Below, one piece after another: positions 13,401 to 22,439 of a DNA stretch of 64,000 nucleotides. The position numbers were made by a program, and so were the translations under genes. The number at the start of each line of letters is the position of its first letter. The first letter of the stretch is position 1. Origin of the DNA: Parelaphostrongylus tenuis (lineage: Eukaryota; Nematoda; Chromadorea; Rhabditida; Metastrongylidae); assembly GCA_019055375.1 (NCBI GenBank), contig JAHQIW010004272.1, positions 248,001 to 312,000 of the forward strand. The letters are read 5' to 3'. The notes beneath the pieces were generated by a model. That model had not been told where the DNA came from. It was given only the letters and a program-made list of their open reading frames with translations, and searched no databases.

Positions 13401-16400
13401 ACAATATTCGAGGTGGCTAACGTTTCGGCGGGTCGCCTTCGTCAGAGCCTGGAAAGATCAAATTGATCCACAATTTACTAAGCCAAAAACCTCCATAACC
13501 CTAGCAGAAAACGTTAGAGATGTGTTTTGGATCGCATAGTAAAAGCTTCATTTTGAAACACTCACCGTTTTTGATATTTGGGTCTATCCATTATTAAATG
13601 AAGACCAGCCGCTTAAGGTCAGACCTTCAGTGGGCTGTGCCTAACTCGAGCCGGAAAAATCAGCCTGAGGTATGGTTCGAGGTCACTCGTGATTACCAGG
13701 CGCTCCTCCTTTCGGTTCATTTTCGGACCTTTGTTATGTATCCAAAATGCTTCTAATGTTTTACGCGCAGATGTTCTTGATTCCTGTGCGAGGATCGTGA
13801 ATTTGACGTCGAACATTACTCCTGCATGTTTTTGGTCCCTATGCGTTCCTAGTGGGGTTTTTTGAATCACAGTTGCGTAACCCAGCTAGGTGCTCTTTTA
13901 CACGGAGGAATAGTGGTCTACCCGTTCCGCCAATGTACTCATCGCCGCATATCTCGCAAGAGATTAGGTAAATTATACCCGATCTCATACAGTCGCCGTC
14001 TCTGCCGTTCGAAGAAACTTTGCAGTCATTGGTTTCGCAGCGGCGGTCATACACTCGGTTGCGGACTAATTGACGCTTTGATGTTTTTTGGGGTAAGTCA
14101 ACTATAACTCCCGAGTTATCCAAACCTGCTCTTTCTAGGCAGCGTTTAATAGCTGTGCTTACTTCGTTAGAGATAAAAGGCAGGAGGAAAGAAACCTCAT
14201 TTTAGCCAGACTTGTCGTTTGGGGGCATAGAATTAGCTCTAAATCCAACCTGAGAAGCTCCTACCGTATCGTAGCCATTACAGATAGCTATTTTTCGCAC
14301 CAAGATTAAGGATTCTACCTTGTGTTCTTTCCCTGTGCACACATTTGACGCTGTTCAAAACACTTTTTTAAGAAGTGCGCGTTTTATGTGTAAAGGATGG
14401 GCTGATAGGTAATGAACCAAGATGTTTTTGTTGCTTGGTTTACGGTACCATTTTATATTGTAGGAGTTTTTCGACAGGTTGACCTGAACGTTCAAAAAAG
14501 GGAGCCAATTTGCTTTTGGTTTCTCATGAACTTTATGAACTCTGACTGACTGTTCAGCAACTCAAAACATTTGTCCATCTCCTCTTGTGTTGAGCAGACG
14601 ACAAAGCAGCCATCTATGTATCCACAGTAGAGTAACGGTCGGAGATCGATTATTGGGCTCTCAACTTTAGACATAAAGGCTATAGCAAGTGTTGGCGCTA
14701 GTCGTTGTCCCATTGCCAGCCCTCTGATTTGAGCAAAATAGTTCCCGGACCATCTAAAGATTGAACAGTTTAGGCACTCTTTTAAGAGAGCCATAACCTG
14801 CCCAATTTTCATTTTCCATGAATACGGATGAATCATTCACCATTATAATCACTTTGATGGAATTCAAAGGCTGGAACGACCTAACTGCTTCCAACAATGA
14901 CTTAAAGACATTCAGATACTATGAAATTTTCTCTACACGCTCGTATGCTCAAAAATCGATCGATAATGGCCTCAGCTCACCTTGCAGCTCACGCAGCTGT
15001 CCGTGAATTGATCAGAGAGCACTTGCTCGTTCATCTGAATCAATTATCTTATTTTCTCTGCTGCTTTGTAAAGAAAGGTCTTTCCAGGACAAGAGCGCAG
15101 CATTGTATTCAGCGAATATTACGTTATCGAATGAATGATTACTAATAGTCCAAAATAAGAGCTCTGTTTTGAGAGGAAAAAAGCCTGTGTGAAACACAAG
15201 AGATTTCCTTCTGTAACAACGTCAAAAAAGCTTTTTTGAAATTCGAACACGAAGGGGTGTAGCTAGAGATTTATACATTCACATGATTACAAACACTACT
15301 ATGAAATTTTTTTCGCAGCGAATGAGATCGGCTTTTCATTTTTCGCCTTATAGTACACAGGAATCTGATACTTTTTAGGTCAAAAATTTGCTGGATATCA
15401 TCACCAAACCTCAACTACCGAACCTTTTTCACCATATACCTCATTTTATGTACAAAGGACTTATTGTTGTGCATGAAAAAGTGTTTGAAAATGGTTCCAG
15501 GTTTCGTTAAGCGGGAAATAAGTAGCTAGCTATTCACAATAATTACGAGACGATAAAATGATCAAGCTCTCGACGCTGATCAATCTTTGAGGGATGCCCC
15601 ATGCATTCGGTTTCAATTTTTGACCTCTGTTGAGCTGACTGAATGCAAATCTGGCCTTTACAATTACTCGCGGTGTCCTCCTCCTCTATGAGTCAGTGCT
15701 GCCTAACCTCCTAGACAAACCTGAGACTGATCTAGTACCAATTTACCGACCCTCGAGGAGTCGATGGCTTGGTGAGCCATGAGCGCGAGATCAAACCATT
15801 GACCTTGTGCGCGTCGCAGAGCACCTAATCAGAAGCTGCGTGTTCGAGAAGCTCTTTACTATACGCCCCTCACGAGACAAGCCAATTAGATCTAGAATTT
15901 CAGGTCAAAGACTACTTTTGCTACGATAGGCACGAGCATCATCTGGAAGATAACCGTTCGTGGGAGTCCAGCCCCACACCATCACCATCGCCATACGGTC
16001 ACCCAGTTAGTCCGCTTCCGCACCATCATTCCTACTCAACGTATCACGGTAATAGTACCAATCGTAATAATGAGGTCAGTTGCAGTTTTCAATCGTTAAA
16101 TAGGCCGAATAAGGTTTGTCGCGTAGGCGCTATTGTGTTCATCACAAATTTCTTCGTCATTATTTGTGCATAAATAGTGATTTCTGAACATGATATTTGA
16201 ACACTTTTACTAAGGCGCACCATTTTCTAAATGCGAAACTTTCGAAGTTGTGAACAATTACAACACTCGAGCTGCTTTTCGTCGAGACGTATCCGTACAT
16301 CGATTAATAATTTACGGCGAAAAATTCCCAGATATAGCTGAGATACTTCTTTTTCCAGCAGTTCTCCTGTCCTAATGAAACAGAACGCTTCGTGTAAAAC

Positions 16401-19400
16401 GTTGGAAAAAGCGGAAACAGCTATTTCCTAGAAATGGAGTTAGGTGGAAACTCCTGCTTTTATTGATTTTGTCCCAATTATACTCAGTATACGCTTTATC
16501 ATTTATTATTTATTCAAACGGCAATACGTGAAATATACGATTTTCTGTTTTATTTGGTAAATTGAGGATCTGAAGAACCATTAACATCATAAAATGATGT
16601 AATGTCATGAGAGAGAATTCTATACTTTCTCAGCATAAAGAATACCCATGTGTCGAAAAGTCTCCCATGTTCCAACTAGAAAACAACATCGTTGTGAAGA
16701 ATAGCATAATTCCAACTGTTATATAACATTTTTCCTTTTTTAATCTACAATTTTGCAAACATTCAATTTGATAGCCCTGAGAAGTGCTGATTTTGATACC
16801 AAGCTTTGTCGAACGACCTTCATACTACATTTTACTAGCAAAAACAAGACGTTTTGCTTTTCGAGTGCATTCTTTCTACATCACATCTTATTTTTTTTTT
16901 ATATTGGATAGTACATTTTCGATTCCACAACCTTTTTCGCCATGAAAAATGTGTTATTATTGAGGGAATATATATCGCACTTTTAGTAAGTTGAACACCG
17001 AGTTTTCCTAAAAAAATTTCCACTTTTGATTACGAATTGTGTGGAATGCAGTCGCCCTGTGCGGAATGTACTTGTGTTCCGACTTTCTCCATGAACGAGC
17101 TTTTTTACTAAAATACTGATAGTTATTCGGCAACTCGTGAACTAGAGGTTCAGTGCCTTGCTTGGTGTTTGCAAAGATCTTCACAGTACGCTCTAATAAC
17201 AGAACGAAGAGCACGTTTTGCTGTCAGAGCCTGTTATTCCAACACCACGGCGGATTTCTAGTATTATCTAGGAAAATGACTATTGATCCTGAGCAACCTT
17301 TTTGCAACAAAAAAATGCTTAATTGCTAAAACTCTTTTGGACATAATCCTAGTGGGAGCAAACGCCCAGTTGTGCTCAATATCTCTACTTGTAATACGAA
17401 ATATACACTCATGAGAAAACAATGCGCTGCCAGGTTGCAGCGATGAACAATTTTTATAGTTGTATCTGAGTAGATTTGTGAAAAAACTATTACTTTTATA
17501 AATCTATACGGGTTCCAACTCCTGAAGTACACTAATTTCCGGAGAGTGCTAAGTACTATCGATAAGATGGTATCGCATGCCATGTGCAGTAACATTTGTG
17601 ACAAACATTTCATCGGTGTTCAATTGTTTTGCATGTTTCAACCAAGTATAGCCTCATTGAAGTCTTTTATAGAACTCTAAGACGTCTCAAAACTTAACGG
17701 CTACCATTATGAGGAAGTTGCTCTAAATTATCTATCAAGAGGCAACTTATTGCAATGTGCAGTATTATTTTTGATAAACAATGTGTTGTTCTGTGATTGT
17801 TTTGACATGTTCCATTGAATCCTCTTTAGTGGCGATAAAATTCTGAGCTTAATCAGAAAAACTACCATATCGTCGTCACAACGTGCTGCTCTCGCCGTGC
17901 GATCCCGCCGCCAATCCCGGGCAAATCAACATGGAATTCAAGGATTGATACTATAAATAAGTACTATAAATAACTATACTTTATATATACAAATAAGATT
18001 TTGCCAGTAGATTTCACCCCTTTCCCTAAAGTAGCATATCTTATCCATCACTGTACTTTACTAATGGGATTGGAAGCCATTGGTATCTTCAAATCTTCAC
18101 TAAGCAAAAAGAGGCTTATTTATATCGACCAAGGAAGCGATGGATGCCTGCATTATATTTTCCAACCGTTTAAACCTAAGTCATTGCTGCTTTTTGTATA
18201 TCATCAAGTATTAGTGGCTCTTGACGACTTAAATACTGTTCTCACATTAAACTATAATGCATTATTGCCTAGGTGCTGTATACTCAATCTTATTTATTTA
18301 TTAACACCAAATGGTTTTTGCATAAAGAGTTTTCTTTAAAAAAATAATTAGTGAGACAAACAATCATAGTCCAGCTACATTTCATTCATATGCTTATATA
18401 CGCTAGAGAAGCGCAGATGAAACTGGCGGCTTGTTGCTTGCCAATCCTGAACTTTCCAACTATATTTGGCTGCAACAGTTTAGTATAGCGATGAGCTTAG
18501 AAGTGCTATTATTAATGTATTATATAATATGTGAGCGCATGAGGCGCCGTGGTTAGAGGTGCTCTGCGTCGCAAAGGTCGATGGTTCGATCTCGTGCTCT
18601 GGCTCACCAAGCCATTGATCCCATCAAGGTCGGTGAATTGACACCGGACCGTTCTCAGACCTATCTAGGAGGATGAGCAGCACTGACTTGGGTCGGCGGG
18701 AGGCCACAGCGAATCATTGTAAAGGCCAGATATGCATTCAATCACATCAAACGCATTCGAAATCAAAGATAAATGTATGATGCATCCTTGAGAGATTGAT
18801 CAACGCCGACGGCTTCATCCTTTATGTATAACTTTCCGACGATTGTCCTTATCAGAGTCGCGTTGATTTGGGTCGAATGTCTACACAGTCGTTTGCTTTA
18901 GCAGTTATGGTCGTCAACGTCCTTGTCGAAATAGAGTGGAATATTTCACAAATAATGTGTAAGCTCTAGCTCTGTCATTTTATACAGTAGGGACTCAGCA
19001 AGATTCTCACAATGCGGAGCTGCCCTTAGGCGAGTGTTTAGACGATTTCTTTGCCTTCTTGCCCACTGTTCATCTTCGAGAGCTCGGATTAGTTCTAGCT
19101 GGCATATAACAAAGCTACGTTCAATTTCGACTTACATTGAATATTGGTATGGAAAGAAGGTTTTTGTATGTTATTCAAAGAAAGGAAGAAAGAACCCTAA
19201 CCGGTTTTTATAAAAATAAACACCTTTTTATAATAGCACTGTGACAGAAATGAAATATTTGTATTTCATACACAAATACTTCTTGCGGGGCACATCAGCT
19301 TTCTCGAATTTCGAGTAAGCATTCCATAGCGTAAATTTCGGTTAATCGAACGCTGCACTTATTTTCGGAAAGACCCCTTCCCTGTAATCCAGCAATAAAA

Positions 19401-22400
19401 TTAATATTGAAATCCACATACACGGCATACTTATTTGCCGGCTAGTGCGTGGTGGCCATGGATTCCATACGGCGATGGATCGATTGCGTTGACGCGACTG
19501 ACATGAGAAGCACGAATTTTGCCATTTAATTTGGGATCTTTTTCACCTTTGAAGGAAACCTTAGATAAAACGTATGACTATGGTGCTAAACAATTTGCCT
19601 CCATACGTTCATATGCTTTTCACGCTTCCAGCTCAGTAAAAGCTCCTGGCCGGTGTAAAACATAATTTTATTTTGAATGCTGTAGCTTTATCAAATGACC
19701 TTTTCAAAAAAGAAGCACGAAGCGCGATAGGCAGAATAACGTATTTGAAAGAATGCTAACACTGTTATGAAAATTTCTAATCCAGCGGAAGGAGTTATTT
19801 CTTCATTTTTCCCAAATATAGCATAAAAGAACCGAGAATACCCAGTGATGCTGAGTGATGTTCAAAACTTTCAATAGACGTGAGTAGTGCAACGGATTAG
19901 AGCGCGCGCTCCTGGATAGAATGAGATGTGGGTTTGAGTCCCGCCTGACGCGAATGTTTTACACATCACTCTGCATCACTGGGTATATTTTTAACATCAT
20001 AACACCGCAAAAAACGGGTAAATACATATTTCTATCTGAACCGAGAATATTTTGGCTTTTCGATAAGTATGCAAGAGGCTGTCATTAATCTTCGTTATGG
20101 CTAGCATTTCTACGGTTTCCCGTTCGTCAGAGCATCGATAATCATAAATTACATGAAACGCTTGCTTTGATAAGCATATTTGAGGTTGTTCTAATACTAT
20201 TCAGTTTCTATTGCTGACGTTTTGGCTCTAGTACGTCTTCCTCGAAGCCAAGAAAGAAGAAACTGACATGAAATCTCTTATTTTATGCAGATGTCTTGTG
20301 AAGTGTTATATCTTGTGGAGTGTCGAAGGTCTTGGGCTGAACAGTTGCTTGCCCGGACGTCCAGTGAAAGTCACAGTTTAGTATTTCTAAAGGCTTCGAT
20401 ACGGGTCATAGGCTTACTGCAAGTTTTTCATTAGGTTCTAGAAGACTTACACATATGTTCAAACAAACCAGAGTTTTTAATTGTTGCTAGCAGCAGGCAG
20501 ACGTCCGCTTCTCATTTCATCTTCAATGTCGAATTCACACAGGGAAACTTTTTAAGCCGGCATTGTGCGCAGTCTTCAACACTTTTCTAGCCACGGAACT
20601 CTATAGTCTTAAGTCGTTCAAGGTGACCTAGGTGTGAGTTCCAACTTGTAGATACAAAAAGCTGTTTCACATCTCGATTTCTAATCTTCTAAAGAAATAA
20701 CAAAACTCAAGTTATATCTTTTTCGATTCTTTCCGGCAAGGGAACAAATAAAAATATTCGACCTCATTTGCTGTACAAGAATTTTTCATTAAAATGTTAG
20801 CAATCATTCGAACGCTTAACTTTTTGACAAGCACGAAACATGGCCGGTTTTTCATTACACCTCTGACAACGCTGTATAAACCAAAATAAAATTACGTTTC
20901 ACAAGACCACGCCTTTTTTCTTATCTCGTTTATATTTCGGTAGGCAAAACTCCTTCTTCAGACTGCTAGTACTCTTTCGATAGCTCGATCTCGAAAACCT
21001 CAAAAATGTGTCAGCTTTTTGGAAAAGCTGCTTTCATTGCGCTGTAGGAGAAAGAGAAATTTGTGTTTTACACCTTGTCGCACGGAGCCCTTTCCTTATA
21101 TTATTAGTAATCATTCAAAAGCATGATTTTCGAGAATTCTAACGCTGTGTTTAATTTGTGAAAAGACTGTTCCACTGTGGTGCATCAAGGAAAAAAGATT
21201 GAGCTCTACATATTCGGTGAGCTTCTTTATCGGTTAATCTAAGGGCTGTGCGACGAAACGATCGATCAATGCTTAGACGTTAGATATGTGTTGTTCAACT
21301 TGTTATTCAATTTGAATTTTTTTCTCCACTTTTGAGATACTCCAAACAAAGCGATTGCCTTAGATACTGCGAGGTTTTCTCTGCACCTTTACATACTTTT
21401 CATGCTTGAAGCGAATTGTACGCGTGATAAATGAAGGGTTGTTTTTGATGCCACAGAGCTATAAGAAGGCTCTTTTGAAAAAAAGGCTGAGTAGGACACT
21501 AGCCAGGGAGCTAAGCGTTCGAATAATTTCTAACACTTTTATGAAAAACTCTCTGGACAGCGAATGAGGTCGAATATTCATTTGTTCATTACAACCGATT
21601 CAAATCCTTTATTTGATTGTATTGACAAAGTAGTAAATATGATTTGCTTTGCAGTTATGTGTAGTTATGCAGTATTCCAAGAAAAGTATTGTGGAAACAT
21701 GCAGAAGTATGAATTCAGCGTTAATTTGAAAACCTATTATATTATAAAGGCTCAAATCCATCATCAGCTTTCTATAAGTTGAAGTTTCTGAGTCGATCAT
21801 TATCTTTGAGTAGTCAATTCTGATTTCTGCATCATGGGCTTATATGTTGCCAATTTTTTTCGCCGGGAACGATGTGTACATAAATTATGCTTGTCGGTTG
21901 AGGAAGTCGAACCTGATAAATTAGTAGCTGTTGAAAACACCAATAATTTAGAAGATGTAACTAAGCGATTGACTACTGTAAACTGAGGAGATGAATTTTG
22001 TGACTAAAATAGAGAGTAAAAGTTCCAATGTTGTTTTATGACAACAGCTGCTTGATAAGCAAGAATTAGGAAATTGGACTACAGGATACCTCTATGATTT
22101 TTAGGATTCGATATTAATAACTCCACCAGCAATTGTGGTGCAGTGCCCTTCGACGTGTTCTTCCCCTAATCATTCGGCAAGACGTCTGTTTGATGAACGA
22201 TCAATAACTGCGGAGAACTACCGATCTGGGTGATGATTTCCTTCTAAAGTTTTTCTCTTCAAGCAGATAAAAGTGTTGTGTTAACTAGTGAAAAAAAAGT
22301 TTTTCAAAATAAATATTCAGAAGTAGCCTTTCTACTCGTCCGAGTACAGCTTTGTCGGATCTCGAAGAAGAGTGTTCGGATCATGGTTTATCTAACAATG

Positions 22401-22438
22401 GTGAAACTACTGGAAACTCGATTGATGAATCTAAATAG
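979..22438 (+). CDS. irk: Inwardly rectifying potassium channel (Kir family), 11-exon gene
   Basis: This gene encodes a two-transmembrane potassium channel subunit that would sit as a tetramer in the plasma membrane and pass K+ preferentially inward. Exons read by eye: 979-1262, 1496-1570, 1957-2124, 3869-4012, 7501-7650, 7805-7883, 10918-11102, 11247-11376, 15904-16074, 22105-22229, 22321-22438. All junctions keep phase and use GT..AG, giving about 542 residues. The order is a Ser/Arg-rich N-terminus, TM1 (about 100-130), a pore with TIGYG at 170-174, TM2 (about 184-208), the PIP2-binding basic cluster AKMARPKKR, the cytoplasmic beta-sandwich with HLVEAHVR and LPCEILWGHR, and a long non-conserved tail. 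Membership of the Kir family is very clear. Which C. elegans paralogue (irk-1, -2 or -3) it matches was not determined. Exact 5' and 3' ends are less certain than the core. Confidence 0.93.
1496..2124 (+). CDS. irk: irk exons 2 and 3: TM1, pore helix and selectivity filter
   Basis: Exon 2 (1496-1570) encodes the slide helix and the start of TM1 (DIFTTMIDVKWRYML). Exon 3 (1957-2124) encodes the rest of TM1, the extracellular loop with a disulfide-type Cys (TQC), the pore helix and the filter TIGYGHR. The Glu and Arg that form the filter-supporting salt bridge in Kir2 channels are both present (FAVE..GHR). Acceptors are TTTTTCAG and TATTTTCAG; phases are 2/2 throughout. Confidence 0.93.
3869..4012 (+). 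CDS. irk: irk exon 4: TM2 and PIP2-binding linker
   Basis: The exon opens with the second conserved extracellular Cys (TTECP), then TM2 and the linker AKMARPKKRAETI. The basic cluster matches the phosphoinositide-binding residues of Kir2.1 with Lys185 replaced by Arg. At the rectification-controller position (Asp172 in Kir2.1) the residue is Gln200 (codon 3939-3941). Length is 144 nt, phase 2 in and out. Confidence 0.92.
4728..4875 (-). repeat. Two 3'-end fragments of SINE family 1
   Basis: Near-identical pieces at about 4728-4772 and 4828-4875 (CATTCCCTGAGGGTTGCGCC, CATTCCCTAAGGGATGCGCC, each followed by ATGCATTCAAC) match the 3' tail of the SINE at 5090-5372 and lie in the same orientation. 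Heads are missing. Confidence 0.6.
5090..5372 (-). repeat. tRNA-headed SINE (family 1), copy a
   Basis: Read on the minus strand, this begins GAGCGCATGTGGCACAGTAG.. (tRNA-like head with A box TGGCGCAGTGGTTAGAG in better copies and B box GGTTCGATCTC). It continues through a conserved middle (ACCAGACTGGTCTCAG-type, CATTGTAAAGGCCAGATATGCATTC) and ends GGGATTGATCAACGCCGAGA. The same order recurs at 8816, 15565, 18535, 23736, 35427 and 35710. Confidence 0.8.
7391..7440. repeat. AT/ACAT microsatellite
   Basis: About 30 bases of (AT)n followed by ACAT-type units, about 60 bases upstream of irk exon 5. Confidence 0.95.
7501..7883 (+). CDS. irk: irk exons 5 and 6: first half of cytoplasmic domain
   Basis: Exon 5 (7501-7650) carries CLRDGQLCF, RVGDMRNTHLVEAHVR and the EGE turn. 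The Glu equivalent to Kir2.1 Glu224 is kept; the Lys219 equivalent is Asn. Exon 6 (7805-7883) starts at an atypical acceptor, CTAAAATTAG. The more obvious ATTACAG ten bases downstream would create a stop in the required phase. It ends DDDRLFL at donor GTTAGT, phase 0. The loop before DRLFL is one residue longer than in Kir2.1. Confidence 0.88.
8816..9065 (+). repeat. tRNA-headed SINE (family 1), copy b
   Basis: The head GTGTGGCGCAGCGGTTAGAG and the body GTAAAGGCCAGATATACATT match the family. The open frame across 8777-9046 is an accident of the SINE and is not a gene. Confidence 0.8.
9381..9676. repeat. MITE-like inverted-repeat element (family H), copy 1
   Basis: The ends are long inverted repeats: the left arm reads ATACCTGATAATTGTTTTAAGC and on through CATGTGGTCTGTTATGAGCA (to about 9432), and the right arm is its near-complement (GCCCATAACAGACCACATGC.. 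to ATCAGGCATAT). It sits in irk intron 6. A second copy lies in a gcy intron at 56689-56880 and half a copy at 61195-61345. No open frame is credible. Confidence 0.75.
10233..10812 (-). mobile_element. Mariner-like transposon, internally deleted
   Basis: The element starts at a TA with TTAGGTTGGAAAGAAAGTTC and ends with the near-complement GAACTTTCTTTCCATCC, so the terminal repeats are about 28 bp. On the minus strand, just inside the right end, a broken frame resembles the mariner transposase N-terminal helix-turn-helix region (LRHYWRKGLSQRAAVDEVNG-type, then DVKDKFRSGCP like the LEDEPRSGRP signature). The catalytic DDD part is missing. At about 580 bp it is a non-autonomous derivative inside irk intron 6. 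Confidence 0.72.
10918..11376 (+). CDS. irk: irk exons 7 and 8: second half of cytoplasmic domain
   Basis: Exon 7 (10918-11102) continues DRLFL/VWPTTLCHVIN and holds KDSPLYEY, FEIICLLEGIVESTGMT and SYLPCEILWGHR, all diagnostic of Kir channels. The Glu equivalent to Kir2.1 Glu299 is present (LLEG). Exon 8 (11247-11376) holds the final strands (GSYQVDYNLFNCTYPV). Both introns keep phase. The upstream 3-kb intron contains the mariner remnant and the MITE described separately. Confidence 0.93.
12905..13140. repeat. Dispersed repeat family F (several copies)
   Basis: Related AT-rich blocks with shared pieces (AATCATTCGATAGC, GCGCAGCTC..TTATCGATCAAT, GGAAAATAAGATTGA) occur here, inverted at about 14950-15330, and in more diverged form around 20740-21560, 46390-46620 and 46860-47110. 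No open frames or clean terminal repeats were identified. Confidence 0.45.
13270..14840 (-). pseudogene. Penelope-like retroelement fragment A (RT plus GIY-YIG endonuclease), broken
   Basis: On the minus strand the 5' part (14836-14492) encodes the end of a Penelope-type reverse transcriptase: RGLAMGQRLAPTLAIAF, then a YIDG where active copies have YxDD, then CSTQEEMDKCFELLN. The next readable block (14123-13839) contains a GIY-YIG endonuclease core (GIIYLISCEICGDEYIG, RPLFLRVKEH). The C-terminal linker (AFWIHNKGPKMNRKEE, DLEPYLRLIF) follows at 13870-13619. Frames are shifted between the blocks. Penelope-like elements use these two domains together. The element is 5'-truncated, has lost one catalytic Asp and lies in irk intron 8. 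Confidence 0.85.
13415..13449 (-). ncRNA. Hammerhead-ribozyme-like motif in Penelope fragment A
   Basis: The minus strand reads stem I GGCU, core CUGACGA, an extra A, stem II GGCG-ACC-CGCC, GAAA with minimal stem III ACGU, U17, then AGCC closing stem I. Hammerhead motifs with minimal stem III are known from Penelope-like elements. The extra A between the core and stem II departs from the textbook core. Confidence 0.6.
15565..15830 (-). repeat. tRNA-headed SINE (family 1), copy c
   Basis: Minus-strand copy with the tail TGATCAATC..GGGATGCCCC, middle GGCCTTTACAATTACTCGCG and head ending GCGTCGCAGAGCACC. The first part of the tRNA head is replaced by other sequence. It ends about 70 bases before irk exon 9. 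Confidence 0.75.
15904..16074 (+). CDS. irk: irk exon 9: Pro/His/Ser-rich cytoplasmic tail
   Basis: A 57-codon open exon begins after an AATTTCAG acceptor in phase 0, matching exon 8. It is unusually rich in Pro, Ser, His and Asn (SPTPSPSPYGHPVSPLPHHH) and ends at donor GAG/GTCAGT. It follows a 4.5-kb intron carrying a Penelope fragment and a SINE. Low-complexity tails are common at the C-terminus of Kir channels, so it cannot be checked by family conservation. If the donor is unused, the frame stays open to a stop at 16171-16173. Confidence 0.75.
16359..16397 (+). other. Possible alternative terminal exon of irk
   Basis: After a good polypyrimidine acceptor (CTTCTTTTTCCAG) there is a phase-0 frame of 12 codons (QFSCPNETERFV) and a stop. 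It would splice cleanly to exon 9 and give a protein of about 474 residues instead of 542. It is short enough to be chance; only transcripts can decide. Confidence 0.3.
16400..18530. other. AT-rich intron stretch, nothing identified
   Basis: This lies in irk intron 9 if the downstream exons are right. The open frames at 17326-17613 (minus) and 18001-18339 (plus) have no recognisable motif or exon-like borders and are treated as chance. Confidence 0.4.
18535..18812 (+). repeat. tRNA-headed SINE (family 1), copy d, near full length
   Basis: The copy runs from GCGCATGAGGCGCCGTGGTT through GGTTCGATCTC to GAGAGATTGATCAACGCCGA, so both the head and the conserved 3' end are present. Confidence 0.82.
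18815..19828. other. No recognisable gene
   Basis: Unique-looking AT-rich sequence. Neither strand gives an exon-like frame with a known motif. Confidence 0.4.
19829..20049 (+). mobile_element. tRNA-like foldback element with 12-bp direct repeats
   Basis: GAACCGAGAATA occurs at 19829-19840 and again at 20038-20049. Between them is a unit starting CCCAGTGATGCTGAGTGATG, answered by the inverted arm CATCACTCTGCATCACTGGG at about 19964-19983, followed by a tail with AACATCATAACACCGCAA. The middle is tRNA-like (B box GGGTTTGAGTCCC). The tail AACATCATAACACCGCAA also follows the modules at 33.5-34.0 kb, which marks them as one family. Confidence 0.65.
20090..20260 (-). repeat. Degenerate Penelope-end fragment with two hammerhead-like remnants
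   Basis: On the minus strand 20134-20099 reads GCT-CTGACGA-ACGG-GAAA-CCGT-A-GAAA..AGC, a core with a well-paired stem II. A worse remnant is at about 20249-20212 (GGCTTCGAGGA..AAAACGTCAGC). An open frame just downstream on plus (20290-20380, VLYLVECRRSWAEQLL) faintly recalls a GIY-YIG start. Confidence 0.35.
20740..21830. other. AT-rich repeat-like stretch (family F pieces), no gene
   Basis: Blocks related to the repeat at 12905-13140 appear here. No exon-like frames were seen before 21834. Confidence 0.35.
21903..21977 (+). other. Possible 75-nt cassette exon of irk
   Basis: The frame EEVEPDKLVAV.. is open, looks coding (acidic, Asn-rich) and ends at ACT/GTAAAC. A phase-0 exon starting at GAA after TTGAG at 21902 would be 25 codons and fit between exons 9 and 10 without changing frame. 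The acceptor is poor, so this is tentative. The open frame itself extends upstream to an ATG at 21834. Confidence 0.3.
22105..22438 (+). CDS. irk: irk exons 10 and 11: C-terminal tail
   Basis: Exon 10 (22105-22229, acceptor GATTTTTAG, donor GTGATG) is open in phase 0 (DSILITPPAIVVQCPSTCSS...). Exon 11 (22321-22438, acceptor AAATATTCAG) completes the split Gly codon and runs 38 codons to a TAG (...GNSIDESK). The two exons join in phase and match the phase of exon 9, and no other gene candidate lies nearby. They are therefore assigned to the channel tail. They could instead belong to an unrecognised short gene; there is no domain match to prove the link. Confidence 0.6.
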
Positions 22439-22439
22439 C

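Noticed and set aside
16075..16173. Read-through extension of irk exon 9 ending in a hydrophobic stretch
   Set aside because: A good donor (GAG/GTCAGT) precedes it, and a hydrophobic C-terminus is not expected in a Kir channel. Kept only as a possible alternative end.
18001..18339. A 112-codon frame starting at TTG
   Set aside because: No ATG start, no motif and hydrophobic AT-rich composition expected by chance.
20290..20460. GIY-YIG-like fragment (VLYLVEC..)
   Set aside because: Too short and lacking the YIG half; mentioned only as a possible decayed Penelope end.
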